Assembly (NCBI GenBank): GCA_905250115.1
Contig: CAJNOI010000022.1
Span: 372,001 to 436,000 of the forward strand
Direction of reading: 5' to 3'
DNA: 64,000 bases
Source of the DNA: Adineta steineri
Taxonomy: Eukaryota > Rotifera > Eurotatoria > Adinetida > Adinetidae
This document shows, piece after piece, positions 32,862 to 46,400 of the stretch. The translations under genes and the position numbers were made by a program. Numbering within the stretch: position 1 is the stretch's first letter; each line of letters opens with the position of its first letter. The notes below the pieces were generated by a model. The model did no database searches. It worked only from the letters and a program-made list of their open reading frames with translations, and was not told the origin of the DNA.

Positions 32862-34085
32862 AATCTTATGTGGCAAAACCAATATTATCTCGATCTGTAC
32901 CCATTTGTGATGATATCGTCAAATGTGAACAAAAATCTAAGAATTTCGATCGACTGTCTTTGTGGTATGAACAAGTTTCAAATGTCTATAAGAATGTCAA
33001 TGAACTACAATTTATAAATTGGGGTTATGCAGATTTGGACGAACATATTGATGACAATACTGGTTATTATTCGAAGAAACTCTATCAACAAGTAAGTGAA
33101 GACGAATGAAAGAATCAAATACATTTGAGTTGAAATGTTTCTGATATAGTGTCATAGATGAAGTTTGATGTCTAAATTGATTAATATGAATCATACTCAT
33201 ACCATAGTTTTCGTTACTTTATCATAAATGTTCGATAAGTGATAGATAATAAGTTGATCGAAACTGAAGAATCCTTATGATGTCTTCGAAGTTTTGATTC
33301 ATAATTCGTTAACAAGAATAGCTAAAAATGAACTAGTTCCGTCTTAATCTACTTATCATTTCTGAAAAAGAAGTGAGCACTGAATGAGAGAGAACATGTC
33401 AAATACCTCAGCACTCATTATTAAAATGCTTTATTTTTCATTCTAGGTTCTTGCTAATGTAACACTTACGAATCAAAATATACTTGAAGTGGGTTGTTGT
33501 AGAGGTGCTGGTGGTGCCTGGTGTGTTCGTACATATGCTCCTCGATCTTATATTGGAATAGATCCTTCTCGAGATATTATTAACCTATGTCAACAATACT
33601 ATTCAACAACTCATCGACTCTCGTTTGAGATAGCTGATCCAAAAACTCATTTACCATTTCAAAATGAGTCAATGAATGTTGTTCTCTCAATTGAAACAAC
33701 AAATCTTTTTGATGAAATAGAAGCAGTGAAGCGATTCATCAATGAAATTACTCGTGTGCTTACTCCTAATGGATACTTTCTCTGGTGTGGATTGTGTAAT
33801 GTAGATGGATCAAGTGTACTGATTGATTACTTAACAGCAAATAATGCATTTATAATTAAAGAGAAGGTTAATATTACAAGAAATGTTCTTCATGCTCTTG
33901 ACATTCAAAATAACTCACGTGCTGACTTTATTGAGCGTTATATTCAACCTGCAGATCAAGAATATTGTCGTCTATTCGCTGGATTACCTGGCACTCAACT
34001 TTATAATAATATGCAACAAGGGCATGCAGAATATTATCGAGTTGTATTCCGCAAGAAGATAATAAAAAACACACTTCATATTTAA
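32862..34085 (+). CDS. NRPS part 4 or separate gene: SAM-dependent methyltransferase
   Basis: Two exons (32862-33091 and 33447-34085) joined in phase encode a class I methyltransferase. They show an NWGY element (residues FINWGYADL), SAM motif I (ILEVGCCRGAGG), the acidic loop (YIGIDPS), motif II (LPFQNESMNVVLSIE) and motif III (RVLTPNGYFLW). The arrangement resembles lipid/polyketide O-methyltransferases such as the mycobacterial phthiotriolone type. The upstream exon ends GLPA-C and this exon starts AA-TCT, giving GLPAQSYVAKP in frame across a 930-base intron (31932-32861). I therefore read it as fused to the NRPS. A separate gene with its own start (Met near 32702) is possible. Confidence 0.8.
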
Positions 34086-36465
34086 CACTAAATATTGACT
34101 TCACATTACTAACATTTTTTCTTTTTTAAACTAACCCAAATATTTATGCTTACTACATGGTGGTATTTTACTTTAACCTTTTTTAGTACCTTAGTTTTTT
34201 TCATAATAAATAAACAAGCAGTATAATTACTGTAGAATATTTTGCGAGAGTGTAAATATGAGATAAATATATACATGCCTCATATCCTCATAGTTCAAAT
34301 AGATATTTTCATTTAGACTATGATTTGCTTTAAAAGAAGGGACTATTGTTAGAAAAACAAAAAGAATCGTCGTCATAGGCACATACTACTGTCTGTATTC
34401 TTGCATTTGGTTTGATTTTTATCTAAAGATTATACACGTTTGATTGACAAATAGAACAAGAAAACAGGCTCCTGTCTTTATAGAAGAACTTTGGAGCTTT
34501 CTTCAATTTCGGGATTTGGAGATCTACTGATAGTAAGTTTTGTACAGAAAGGTTTATTCTCTCAGGTCATGAATTCAGATAACTTTGAAATAGAACTTGA
34601 ATAATAAATGAGTCTGTTAATTCAGTGGTTTGATAACAAACAAAATGTTCGTGAATCAAAACGAATAAAATATGAATTTCTGTTATCTGAGTGGCACATT
34701 ATTTTCTTATTTCGAGCAGAACTTTATGTTATATAAATTGGTCGTCATGTACAAGATATATTACCAGCCCATCTTTTAATATTGAAAGAAAAGCAAAGTT
34801 CTTGAATCAGAAAATACTTCTCTTATTCTTCCATTCAATAGTACGGGTTCTAAACATCGTCTCCTTTTTATTCATACCTTCTAATACATATAACTATGAA
34901 ATTCTTGAAATGACACTCATGGCACTTTTAAACTAGATAGCTTCAATCACTTCTAAATGTACAGAATAATAGCCTGTGGATGAATGAATTTCGAACCATG
35001 GATCAACATTTTTAAAATATAAATAAATAATTTACCTATGTTCTCTAAAATAAGGAAAAATCATGAGCTTTTATTTCTTCAATATTCTATAAAATTCTTT
35101 CACATAAATCTTTCAAGAGAAGTAGATACTCAAATCAATAGGAAGGTTACATGTCATTGTTAAAATTCTATAATTCATAGGGATACAGATCTCTGTAATC
35201 AGAGTTTAGTATTAAATAAATAAATCGTCAGCAAGATATGAAACTACAGTAACCGAAATCAATCAGCGTACGGCCATGCTCTCTAAAAAAAAGTGTTTTG
35301 ATTAAAAAGAACACAGTTAAACAAGACGGTGTATTTGCTGACTTATTTAAAAACCGTCATTCGAATTGATGCGTCTAGCTATGATAACAGTATGAAATGT
35401 TGTATTCATTCTCGTAGACAATAGGATTATTATCATAACGACTACTGATAAGATAATCATTCCTGAACAAAATAAACGAGAAAATGTTGAATCAGAATTC
35501 GAATTTATTGTTAGAAAAGTCGAGTACGTTAATCGATCTTTCACCTAGTCTCACTTGGATAAATATCAATATCGATTTAAAAAAAAAAACAAAGTTTGAT
35601 CGTACAGCAATGTTTGGCATTCGATGCTGTATTCAATAACTCTCCTCAACAAGCATCCGCACCCATTTATTCAAGGCATCAAGAATGATAATAATTATTA
35701 AAATCAAGAAAAGTAAACAAACCTTTCTTCTGGCATTATATCAGTTGAAATATAGTTTTGTCTCATAAAAGAAATTGAAGAAAACATGATTTTTCTAGTT
35801 TGTTTGTGTATTGAAATGGCAAAAAAAGTCAAGTGCAAAGAAAAAGTTTCTCTATTTGATTTTGATCATGGAAACAACGATAAAATTTACAAAATTTAAT
35901 ATTATGCTATGAAGTTTTCAATCAATGTTCCCATTCTACCATATTAATTTATGCAACAAAAAGTTGAATATATCTCACATATAAATATCCATTAGACAAC
36001 TACTTTTTTCTTAATTTCGTTATTACAACTTTAGAGTATTACTATTTACGCATAACTTACTGTGTTCAAGTATATAAGTTGTAAATAGGATTTAAAACTG
36101 ATAATAAGATTAGTCTAATTTTTACGATTAAATATCATATACAATGGTATTATTACTAACAAATTTTATATACAACTTATTTAATAAAATGTGTGATTTT
36201 CCTTTTAAATATATCTGAACTATGAATGCATGAGTATCATAAAATAATTATGAAATAATTATACGAGTATCAAAAATGTTCATTGCGAATTTATAATTTT
36301 CCATAGGGCATTACAATAGTATATTTCCTCTTTTCCTACTTCGATAATAATTAATCAAGAATGTTTATTTTGTATAATACAAAAAAACATTTCCTCTAGG
36401 GTAGATAAATGATTTTCTTGTTTATATATTTTTATGAATACGAAACAACATAATCACAATATTTG
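34086..36465. other. Spacer with no supported gene
   Basis: AT-rich. It includes a possible relic at 34625-34836, listed separately. Otherwise no conserved frame seen. Confidence 0.5.
34625..34836 (+). pseudogene. Possible coding relic, unrecognised
   Basis: About 70 codons read QWFDNKQNVRESKRIKYEF.., then SEWHIIFLFRAELYVI-stop-IGRHVQDILPAHLL.., then a TGA. The two interruptions are TAA and TGA at places where Gln and Trp would fit. Composition looks coding, but no family is recognised and it could be chance. Confidence 0.25.
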
Positions 36466-36908
36466 TTAAGCATTAACAAGTGCTTTTAATGTTGCTATAA
36501 CATCACCATGATGTTGTCGTAATGTTTTTTCTGCTTTTGAACGTGGTAGTTCAAGTTCTTGTACGATAAGTTCCACATCTTCTTTTCGAATTTTCACATT
36601 GGCTAATTCAGCTTGTTCAGCTTTACGTTTTGATTCATCTCGATGACGTTTATCATTAATTGCTGATAGAGCCTAAAAGAATGAAAATAAAATAATAATT
36701 GTTTTGTTTTGTTTTTTTTAAGACAAATTTTTACATTTCCAATATTTTCTGAACCAATTTCTTCTTCATCAACACGATCTGTAACTCGATCAAGTTCTTT
36801 TTCAACTTTTGCATCTTCTTTCTTTTGGTTTACACTTGTTACTTGTTCTTCATCTTTTTCATCATCAGAAGCATTTTCATTTACAACTGGTGTTAAACTA
36901 TCCGACAT
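36466..36908 (-). CDS. HYPK: HYPK, huntingtin-interacting protein K homologue
   Basis: Two exons (36735-36908 and 36466-36672) give a 126-residue protein, close to the usual ~129. The N-terminal half is acidic and low in complexity (MSDSLTPVVNENASDDEKDEEQ). The C-terminal half is the conserved UBA-like/NAA-binding domain, with KVTIKKEDLELI-type sequence seen here as NVKIRKEDVELIV and the end KTLRQHHGDVIATLKALVNA. HYPK associates with the ribosome-bound N-terminal acetyltransferase NatA and helps limit aggregation of nascent chains. The intron is 62 bases, phase 0. No defect seen. Confidence 0.92.
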
Positions 36909-37034
36909 ATTTTCTCTTTTTCTTTTTATCTATAAGTAAAAGGAACGGATTAGTTTTTTCTTTTATGTTTCTAAAGGAATGTCAGATACAGAAAAAAAAG
37001 ACAATAGAATAAATAGACAGAAGAAAAAAAAGAA

Positions 37035-37859
37035 TTAATCGTCAAGCGATGATTGTGATCCACGATTATTGTCTCCAAATCGGCTCGATTGAGTTAATAA
37101 TTGATACAATTGTTCATCATTTAAACAACCATCTACAAATTCTTCTCGACTTAATACTCCATCAGAATTTTTATCCATCATACGAAATATATTCATTGCA
37201 CGTTCATCTGCTTCAACTTGTCGTTCTGGTTGTTCAGTTTCTTCAGCAATTAATTCATAAATAGCCTAAATATATATATATATATATCAAAATTTATTTA
37301 AAATAATTTCCATGTATTTTTTTTTCTGTTTAACTAACATTAATAATTCGTCGCATTTCATTTTCATCTATTGAACCATCTCCATTACAATCATACATTC
37401 GAAAAGCCATTTCTAATTTCTTATCTGGAGTTCCTTGGGATGTTATATTAATTGCTTGTAAAAATTCTTTAAAATCAATTTTTCCACTATTATCTAAATA
37501 TAATAAAAAAATCTATTTAAAGAAATTCAATTATCTCCCTTGGATTTACCCGAATCAAATGCACGAAAGACATGCTCACAAAAATTTTCTGCTCGTCCTT
37601 TAGGAAAAAATTGCTTATAAATTTGGATAAAGGAGTCGCGTGTTAATTCACCGGTTGGACAATCTCTCTGAACAAAAAAGCAAAACAAATTGAGTTAATT
37701 AAATATATAAATAAATAAACAAACAAACAAATAATATTTAATACATACCATAAAACCTCTATACCAACTTTTAATTTTTTTCTCTGAATATGTTGTATGA
37801 GATTTTAAAAATTGTATATCATCCGGTGACAAGTCATGCTTCGAGCTCGTACAGCCCAT
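37035..37859 (-). CDS. Neuronal calcium sensor family EF-hand protein
   Basis: Four exons (37749-37859, 37550-37667, 37339-37493, 37035-37265) sum to 615 bases, 204 residues. The N-terminus MGCTSSK has the Gly2 N-myristoylation context. EF-hand loops are visible as [26 protein letters not shown] and [13 protein letters not shown]. The first EF hand (region [11 protein letters not shown]) is degenerate, as in frequenin/NCS-1, hippocalcin and visinin-like proteins. These proteins bind membranes in a calcium-dependent way and regulate kinases, receptors and channels. The C-terminal tail ([11 protein letters not shown]) is slightly longer than usual. Which vertebrate subtype it matches best cannot be said by eye. 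Confidence 0.9.
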
Positions 37860-40097
37860 CAACAACAGTTGAAATCATGTGCGTTGTAAAATAAAAAAGA
37901 CTGTAAAAAAAAAGAAAAAGAAATAATTAACGGTAATTCACGATTAAAGTTAGAAACTTGATTCAATCGGTCGGAAGAAAAATTCATAAATATATGAAAA
38001 TGGCATAAATACAAAAGGACGGAAATTGCCAAGAACGATAAAGATCTCCTCCTTCTCTTTTCTCTGTCTCTTTCTCTCTCTCGAGTAGATGAAAACGGAC
38101 GATGAATGAAGTTGATGTGTCTTCCGTTATTGGTATCGTTTAGTGCGTCGATCGTCTAATATTAACACTTTCAACGATTTGCCTAAATATACTTGGTGTT
38201 CTATCATTTTAATAGGATCGACGATTATTCAAAGCATTTAATCATCTTTCTCACCCTTAGATTTATAATATAATTAGCATTAGAATTCTATGACGTACTC
38301 AACAATCATTTTTTTCTAGTGTAAATACACAAATATTTTGTTTAATTGCTCTTATTTTATGACTGCTTATTTTATTCTTGTTCAAATAAATCCAAATGTA
38401 AATATAAAAAAATGAAAAAAAAAACCCGACCGATTATTGATATAATGACAATAATTTTATCATAACGGAAGATCAGTATATCTAACCTTATTTACAGAAT
38501 ATGATGATAAATATATATATGTCATTATTGATAAATAAATAGATAATGATAAAACTAATCAGATTAACTCAAAATCGATTTGAATTCAAGTTAAAAGAAG
38601 ATATTTTGATTGATAATACTATTAATTCTTCATTCTTAGATAAGTTCAATGTATGCAAACAAATCTATTCCACTTACTTCTTGTTTAAACTTCGATAAAC
38701 TAATAAATATCTCTTCTGCAATATGATTTTCCGGTTAAATGAGAGGAAAATAAACGCAAAAGAGAAAACTATATCTCTTTTTTTTTATAGATAGAAATAT
38801 AAGCTGATAAAAAAAAACGAGAGAAATATAAGATGATCAAGGATATAAAAAAAAACTAAGAGAGAACCGATCATCTATTGACGTCAACGTTCTAATCAAT
38901 AAATACACGTACATAAAATTGTTTCGATATAATAATTAGAGTTTTAAATCACTTACTAATTTTTTTTCTCTCTCTCTTTAACTTTGACTTCAAATGGTAT
39001 TTGTCATTAGGTAAAATATGAGTAGTAGAGAAGGTTGTTTCTTCGTCTTCTTCTTTTATTTCTAAGCTTGAGATTAAAAAGCACGTTCGGACCGATAATG
39101 AAGAGAGAAAAAAAAATGACGAACGGTGAACATTAGTTTATTCTGTCACATATGCTTATGTTTTTTTTACAATAAAGACAAACGCACAAAAAATATAATA
39201 ATAACATTACTCTAACCGATTGAGCATTTTAGATTTCCCAGATGACAAAAAATAAAATGATAACAGAAGTTTCAGTTTAAAAGAAATAACAGAAGCTCAT
39301 TGCAATTGATATTGTCAAAATAGATAAAATATCTAATTAAATCCTATATAAAGATCAAGTGGAACAATATTATATTTTATATAATGATTTGTCATTTATT
39401 TGTTCGAAGAAAAAAAAATTTCTTTTTTTTTCTTTCTTCTACTTAGTGCACTTTATTTGCCGATATAGTGTGTTACCGAAATGATGGTACTTATAAAGAC
39501 GTATCATGCGAATAAGAACGATTAAAGTAAAAAAGAAATACAAACGGAAATAAAGTGTAAATAGAGGCTAACTTAATCTTAAACAATACTTGAAAAAAAA
39601 GAGAGAGAGTGATATATATATATTTAATATTAAAGTTTCTATACATTATTATTTTTCATCGTATCCGATTTCTTAAGTATTTAGAAGTTCTTATTTCAAT
39701 CAATTTCAATCGTTTATAGTTTTTTTTGTTCGAAGAAAAACAAAAAACGACAACAAACATGCACTGACTGTCATGACTACTACTGCTCGTGCTTTCCAAT
39801 AATTGAGTAAATCAATACGGATATGTAACAATACCTTCATATTTTCTTCTATTCTTATTCTTCATCATGAGTCTTGTTAGCATGTTTATGTAGAACATGC
39901 AATCTGAACATCCGAGCTTGCTTATTTTCTTGATCATTATTATCATAATCATATATTCAAATATTGGTACTAAATAAATTATATCTATAAGTATAAAGAA
40001 ATATATTCACTAACATTTATTTTCTAACAGTCAACAAAAAAAAAAAGAAAATGCTTTGCTTTTTTTACTTCATTATCTGACTAATATACAATTCAAA
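37860..40097. other. Spacer with no supported gene
   Basis: AT-rich region between the calcium sensor start and the 3' end of the AP endonuclease. It contains poly-purine/pyrimidine runs (for example CTCTCTTTCTCTCTCTC near 38,060) and probably the 5' UTR of the calcium sensor. Nothing recognised. Confidence 0.5.
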
Positions 40098-42004
40098 TTA
40101 AATAGCCAATAATAAAACTATTGGACAATGATCTGACCCATGCACATCATTTTGTATAATAACATCACATAGAGATTCTTGAAGAGATGGAGATAATATA
40201 AAATAATCTAATCTCCAACCAATATTACGGTCACGGGCACTATGAAAATATGCCCAATAGGTATATGCATCGCGTTTATCAGGATATAGATAGCGGACTA
40301 AATAAATAAATAAATAAATCATGTAATTTATGAAATTTTGTTTATTTTATCATTAAAACAGATTGCTGGAAGTATTTTTACATTATAGACGTGACATATA
40401 CAGTACAAAAACGGAAGTATTTTTAGTTCAATCAAATGAACTAATTTTTTTCTGAGTCGTTAGAGTTTATTTAAAGTTTATTTTGCGGAAATAGATGCTA
40501 TTATCAAGTAATAGGATTGATCACAGTTAAGAGAATTTGCCTTTATGTCAACTAACGGAAATGGCTGAAAAATGGTTCAGTTGTTACATAGAATGTTGAT
40601 TTTTTTACGAGAGAATGGATATTTTTAGAGTTCAAAAGAAGTCTAAATGAGGTAGTTTAGTCCATCAAATATAGCTTATTTGGAGAAATGATTTGCTATA
40701 TAACAATACAGCTTTATTTTATAAATCTTCTTCTTGTATTTCACCAATAAAGAAATTTCCTGAACAGATGCTTTACTTATAGATCAAGTTTATAATGTCA
40801 TTAAACTTTTCCTTTAATACAGATTATTATAATAATCAATTTCTATGTCAAACTATTTTTAGTAACAAATATTATCCGCTTTATGATACTGTGCTCTTCT
40901 TAGGTTACAAAATACTTTAGAGAACATTACACTTACATGAATCAATAAATCCATCAGCAAGAATTTTTGAAAAATCATCTCGTTCTTCTTTCGTAAAACC
41001 AGCTGTTTTTGTATTAGTCTTTGGATTTGCTAAATCAATACTTTGATGTGATACATTTAAATCACCACACCTAGAATAAATTTATTTATTTTTAATTCCT
41101 ATGATCATTTTTTTGATACGAACCATATTACAGGTTTTTTCCTATCAAGTTCTTTTAAATAAGTATGAAATGCTTGATTAAATGTTTGTCGATAAGATAA
41201 ACGTACAAGTTTACGACCACTATTAGGTATATATGATACAACAAGATAGAATTTATCATATTCAGCTGTTATAACACGTCCTTCATTATCATGTTCAGCA
41301 ATACCAATACCAAATTTAACATCAATTGGATCGATCTTAGTTAATAAGCCTACACCAGCATATCCCTCTAAATAATTTTGATGGTCGTCATAGTTCTTAA
41401 TTTGAAGAGTATTTACTTTGATCACCAGAAAGCCAAAAAGATTTATAACCAGTTGGTGTTGCTTTAACTGGAATTTGTTCTTTATCACATTTCAATTCCT
41501 TAAAAATCAAATTATTTAACAAAAATCAATATTATTAAATTCTACTTGAAAACAGATTAAATCTGGTTGTTCTAGTTCGATATATTTCAAACCACCACTG
41601 GTTATCCATGCACGAATTCCATTTACATTCCATGATGCAATTTTTAATGTTGATTTTTCTCCTTTACATGATAAACGATCCGATGTTTTTAATGTCATTG
41701 CAGCTGGTTGTTTTATTTTACTCCTAATTTTTTCAGTATTTTCCATATTATCATCTTCACTAGTTGATGCTACCTTTTTCACTTTCTAAACAAAAATAGT
41801 ATCATTATAGATTAGTCGGTAGAGATTCACCTTGTTTGGTGAAGTTGAAGCTTTTCGTTTTTTTGTTTGTATTTCATTCAAATTTTCATCATCAGTTTTA
41901 TCAACAATTGTAATAATTGATTGTGATTCATCGTTTTTATTTTTATTTAAATTACGTTTAGATGTAACATTTTGAGTTACTTTTAATTTAGTTACTTTTG
42001 GCAT
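40098..42004 (-). CDS. AP endonuclease, APEX1/exonuclease III type
   Basis: Base-excision-repair enzyme that cuts DNA 5' of abasic sites. Six exons run from ATG 42004 to the stop at 40098. A Lys-rich N-terminal tail ([18 protein letters not shown]) suits nuclear targeting. Catalytic elements are present: [21 protein letters not shown] with the metal-binding Glu across an intron, [30 protein letters not shown] (catalytic Asp/Asn), [12 protein letters not shown] and GSDHCPI (Asp-His pair). A 52-base intron splits SGDQ and KGYAG, and a 615-base intron (about 40323-40937) precedes the last exon. No break found. Bdelloids are noted for DNA repair capacity, but this is an ordinary animal-type APEX. 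Confidence 0.92.
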
Positions 42005-42173
42005 CTAGAATAGATTGAAATGTACTATGGGAAATTTTCTCCTATATTGATAAGAGAATATCATAACTTGAAAATAAAAGAATCGGATAGGAACAAAAGG
42101 ACAATGAAGAAAAAGAAGTCAATTTCAAACTACACACTAACTGTTGAGAAAAACGGTTTAGTTCTTTTATAGT

Positions 42174-43247
42174 TCATTCCCATAATTTAGCTTCAAACAT
42201 CCAAGGTTTTCGTTGTCCAAATTTCATTCCAAGTCTTGCTTCGGGATATTCATTAGCTTGAGATATTGATGGTGGATCTGGAACTTCTAATTTTGGTGGA
42301 TGTCGTTCTGTTGAACCAAGACGAAATGGATCAGACGGTACAGGTCGTTTACTATCATGCATACGCACCATTGAAAAATAACCTGGTTCAGGTCGTTCTA
42401 AATTCATTTTATCTTTTGCACATTGCTCAAATGCTCTCTGTTCTTGTTTACAACTGAAAGAAGAAAAAACAAAAGTTCTTTTCGTTTTAATTAAATATAA
42501 TCTTAATAAAAAAATTAACATACTAATTAAATGACATTTCACCTTCGCGTGCATTATCAAGACATGTCCAAAATGTAGTAAATGTATCATTACAACTATC
42601 ACGTACTTTACGAAAAAAATCAATAGAACATAATGAAACGTCTTTGCCTTCTTTTACACATTTTCGTGGATCTTGTTCTTCCTATAAATAATAAAAAATA
42701 AGTTTTTCAGCAATTATAATTGAGATATTTGATACTAATCTAATTCACTATTGGAAAAGACACATCATAAAGTCATTGTTTAATCGTTGACGATTACTTC
42801 AACTTTTTTTTCTATTCATATCAAATGACTAATAACTCCTGATGCTACTCGAAAAAAATATATTTTGTTGAACAGATTTTATCAATATCGAAACATTTCT
42901 CTTCCACAATAAACTGTAGTCAATAAAATCATGATGGCGATCATATAATAAAAAGGCTAAAAAATGCTTGTATTCATATTTGTTCTTTTACCAAAATTAA
43001 ACATAATATCTCAGATCAATAGCATTTAAACCAGTACGAACCTGTCGACATAACATAAATTCCTAAAAAAAAGACGATATCAGTTATATATTAATCAAAC
43101 AATATGTATTAGACTAACTTTAAATTGTAAATCACAATATTTCGCCAAATGAAAACTTCCTGCTCGTAGTGCTGGTGACGAAACATTCACAACCGGACAT
43201 TCCAATTCATCATAACTCGGTAATTTAAGATCATGTGTAAAACTCAT
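42174..43247 (-). CDS. NDUFA8: NDUFA8, complex I accessory subunit (twin CHCH)
   Basis: Four exons from ATG 43247 to the stop at 42174. The start MSFTHDLKLPSYDELECP and the segments EFMLCRQ, EEQDPRKCVKEGKDVSLCSIDFF and FWTCLDNAR, then YCKQEQRAFEQCAKDKM, show the repeated CX9C cysteine pairs of a mitochondrial intermembrane-space CHCH protein. The C-terminal part (RPVPSDPFRLG.., KPWMFEAKLWE) matches the extended tail of NDUFA8. It is imported through the MIA pathway and assembled into respiratory complex I. It is followed closely by the APEX gene on the same strand. No defect seen. Confidence 0.9.
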
Positions 43248-43466
43248 TATTTTCTACAAAATTCAAAAGATAAAGCAATACTAACAAACAACACAATTCT
43301 TAAAAAAAAACAAATTCTCTTTTTTTAATGTTTTATTCGTACGCATCATTAAGAATTTCACACAGACACACACTGAATATTGCTTTATAACAAAAAAAAA
43401 CAAACAGATATAAAAAAAACACCACGAATAAGATCGACATTAGATGTCATTATTGAATTATTTTAT

Positions 43467-46400
43467 TTAAACATTTGTTTGCTCGAAAGATTCAGGTGTA
43501 ATTAATAAATGGATATGACGGGCCAAACGCACCGTATTTTTGTCTTCAATGATGTTTTGAGCACTGCATAAATCGACCTATAGTAGAAATCAAAAAGACA
43601 ACAACAACAACAACAACAACACATGACACACACCGGACATACAAAATGACGTGCAAAAAAGCAAAAAAGAAAAAAAAATTGTGTTGTTTTTCTAGAAATA
43701 GTTGTGATAATAAGCAAATAAGAAACTACTGAAAGCAAGAAAGACAAGAAGAAAATTAGCAATTATTTTATCAAATGATGAACATAGATTATTTGTACAT
43801 AGTTCTTGATTATTTAAAAAGATTAATTCAAGATAATTTATTGTTAAAAATAAACGATATAAACCAAGTTGTTGATTGGAATTAGAATTTGTTCGATCAA
43901 TCGGTGCGATGATATCAGTTAGTTTAGCAAGACATGACTATAACACACGCAAACCCATGCTAGATTATTAGTTTTTTAATCATGCTTAGTCAGTTTTTTT
44001 TTATTTATCAAGCACATGCTACTTTTTTTTTTAGTAAATTGTCTTAGATTTAGGAACTTACCTCTGGAACACCAATACGACGACTAGCTTCAATGAAATT
44101 TTCGACATTTCGTCGACATTTCGCCGAGGAAAGTTTTGGCTAGAAGAAAACCAATGAATAGTTTATTATTTAAATAAAAGAAATTCAAAAATATTCATAC
44201 AACTGCTTGAGAAGGTACATGAATACTTTGAACAGAACGTGGACGAATTTGATTGATAAAATGACAAAGAACAACACCATCACTTAATGCATAACCTATA
44301 TCATCGGGTAGTGTCACTTTCAAACGTTCTTCAATTGTCTAAAAATTAGAAAAAATACACAGAATATTATCATTTATATCTTTAAGTTCACAATCAAATA
44401 TTAAGATATGGTTATTAATTATTAAGCAAACGAGAAAAGCAGACCCTTGATTATGCATTTTCCTCGGTAATAATTAAGGACGCAACAAATCTCAAGGAAA
44501 ATTTGAGTTTGATCTTAGATTTACGAAATCTGAAGTCAAACCCAAATCCAAAAGCTCTGAATTTGTTGCATCCGTAGTAATAATTGAAGGAATCTAAGAT
44601 AATGTTATACCGGATACTTGCTTACTTGATGAATTTTCGAATGAATATCATATCTAGATGACAATATCAAGTTAAATCATGATTGCTTCAATAGAATTCT
44701 AGACATGACTTGTTTACAGTTGTAAATATTCGAAATTCTTTTATATTAATTCGATAAGAAAGAAAACTGGCATAGTTTATTCTATTACAATCGTTTCCTC
44801 GGGCGACGGAGTCGTAAAAAGAATTATTCAGAGTAATTCAATAACTCATAATTTACCTTTTTCATTTGTTCCAATTGAATATTATCTTCTTTTACATTTA
44901 GTAAATTTCTACGAACAGTATTTTCAATTGATGATTGTTGATGTAGAGGAGAAACTAAAATTCATAATATATTCTTCTTCTTTTCTTATATTAAAAATAA
45001 AATTACTTTTCGGTTGCATATGCAAACCAGGTATTAATCCACCAGACTAAAATATTAAAAACATTGGAAGAAAAGAAAAATCAATTAAACTTACATTAGT
45101 TTGAATATTATCAAAATATTTTAATTTAGCTAATCGACTTTCTTCATAATGTTTATGATGTAAATTATCCTAAATAAAAAAACATTTTCATTTTTAAAAT
45201 ATTCTTATTCAAATTTATTTACTATTCGATCATAACTAATATTTTGTGAAGACAATCTAAAATTAAAATATTATTTTCTTCTTTTTCACAACTAATTTAT
45301 TTTACTTTGATTGATCGATAGTATCTGAACTAGTAAATTGTCTATTTATTGTGATTGAACTATCATATGGAGTTAATGAGCCATTTGGTGCAGAATTTTG
45401 CTGATGCAAATAATGACGATAATGTCCATTATTCATTTTCATATCATTATTACGAGTAGTTAGATTTGGGTCAACGCTAATGGCACGATTTGAACGTGAT
45501 AATAAATTTCCTACTGTTGAATTATCAATTGAAATTGAACGTTGATATGAATTATAGTTCTCCGTAGCATCAGATGGTGATGTTTCAACACTTGACATTT
45601 GTCTCGATAATGGCCATGGACGTTCTTTCGTTGTGAAATTAAACAATTGAATATTTTTACTAGAAGAAGTCAATCAATTAGAAATGGAAATAAAATACAA
45701 AAAAAACTATAAACTAGAAGAGCAAGAGCATAAGAATTACTATTATTTTTTCAAAGCTTTCATTCTACCATAATTTTATTGTGAATATTGTTGACTACAA
45801 AATGAAATTTAAACATTCAAAATAATTCATTTCATTAGATAAGAGAAAAACAAATGTATATTTTGTAAGATAAAAGATTGAATTAGATTATTTGCAATTG
45901 ATCAATCACGATTCTTAATTATAAAGAATACGTAAATTAGTAATTGTTCTAGTATATTGATGAAATTTTAAGCCGGACAGGTAATCTGATCTCTTCGATA
46001 ATCCTGGTAAATAATGTATAAGTTGAAACCTTAGGAGAAAATTATTTAATTGACACGCAATCGTTTCGGGCAACTTCAATTACATTGAACAAATAGTTTT
46101 TAATGTAAAAAATGCTTTTATGATAAATCTGATCGATAATTTAGAATTCATGTCAAAACTAAAAAATAGTCTATTAGATTAACAATCATCATGAGAGATT
46201 ACAACACTTAGATTCTCATTTCGAGACACTCCCTTTAAAAAAATATTCATTACCTGTTCTCCATTTTTCTTCGTGCATCTTCTCTTTGTTTTTCCATCTT
46301 TGCTAATTTTTCATCATGAGTTCGTCGTGCAATTTCTCGTGTTTTTGCTCTCTATTTTTTATATCAAATATTTTAAATAAACAAAAAAAATTAAATTTTT

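Larger units (their letters stand above)
17812..34085 (+). pseudogene. Giant NRPS gene: A-PCP-C-C-A-PCP-(Pls-like terminal domain)-methyltransferase, split by a transposon
   Basis: One gene model links eleven exons in phase: 17812-18646, 18709-18960, 19013-19780, 19838-21292, 22246-22809, 22867 to 28534 (interrupted by the 10-N gap and by the transposon), 28589-28919, 28975-31679, 31742-31931, 32862-33091 and 33447-34085. Each junction has GT..AG ends and restores a family motif. The predicted enzyme activates substrates, tethers them on carrier domains, condenses them, and ends in a membrane-embedded terminal domain plus a SAM methyltransferase. Such genes in bdelloids are known horizontal acquisitions. 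This copy is broken by an exon insertion, so I class it as interrupted. It would be functional only if the element were excised or spliced out. Separate entries describe the parts. Confidence 0.8.

Noticed and set aside
43560..43760. 86-codon minus-strand frame with Cys run
   Set aside because: Its Cys run is the translation of a (CAA)n microsatellite in an LRCH intron. Only the VDLCSAQNIIEDKNTVR part in another frame belongs to the CH domain.
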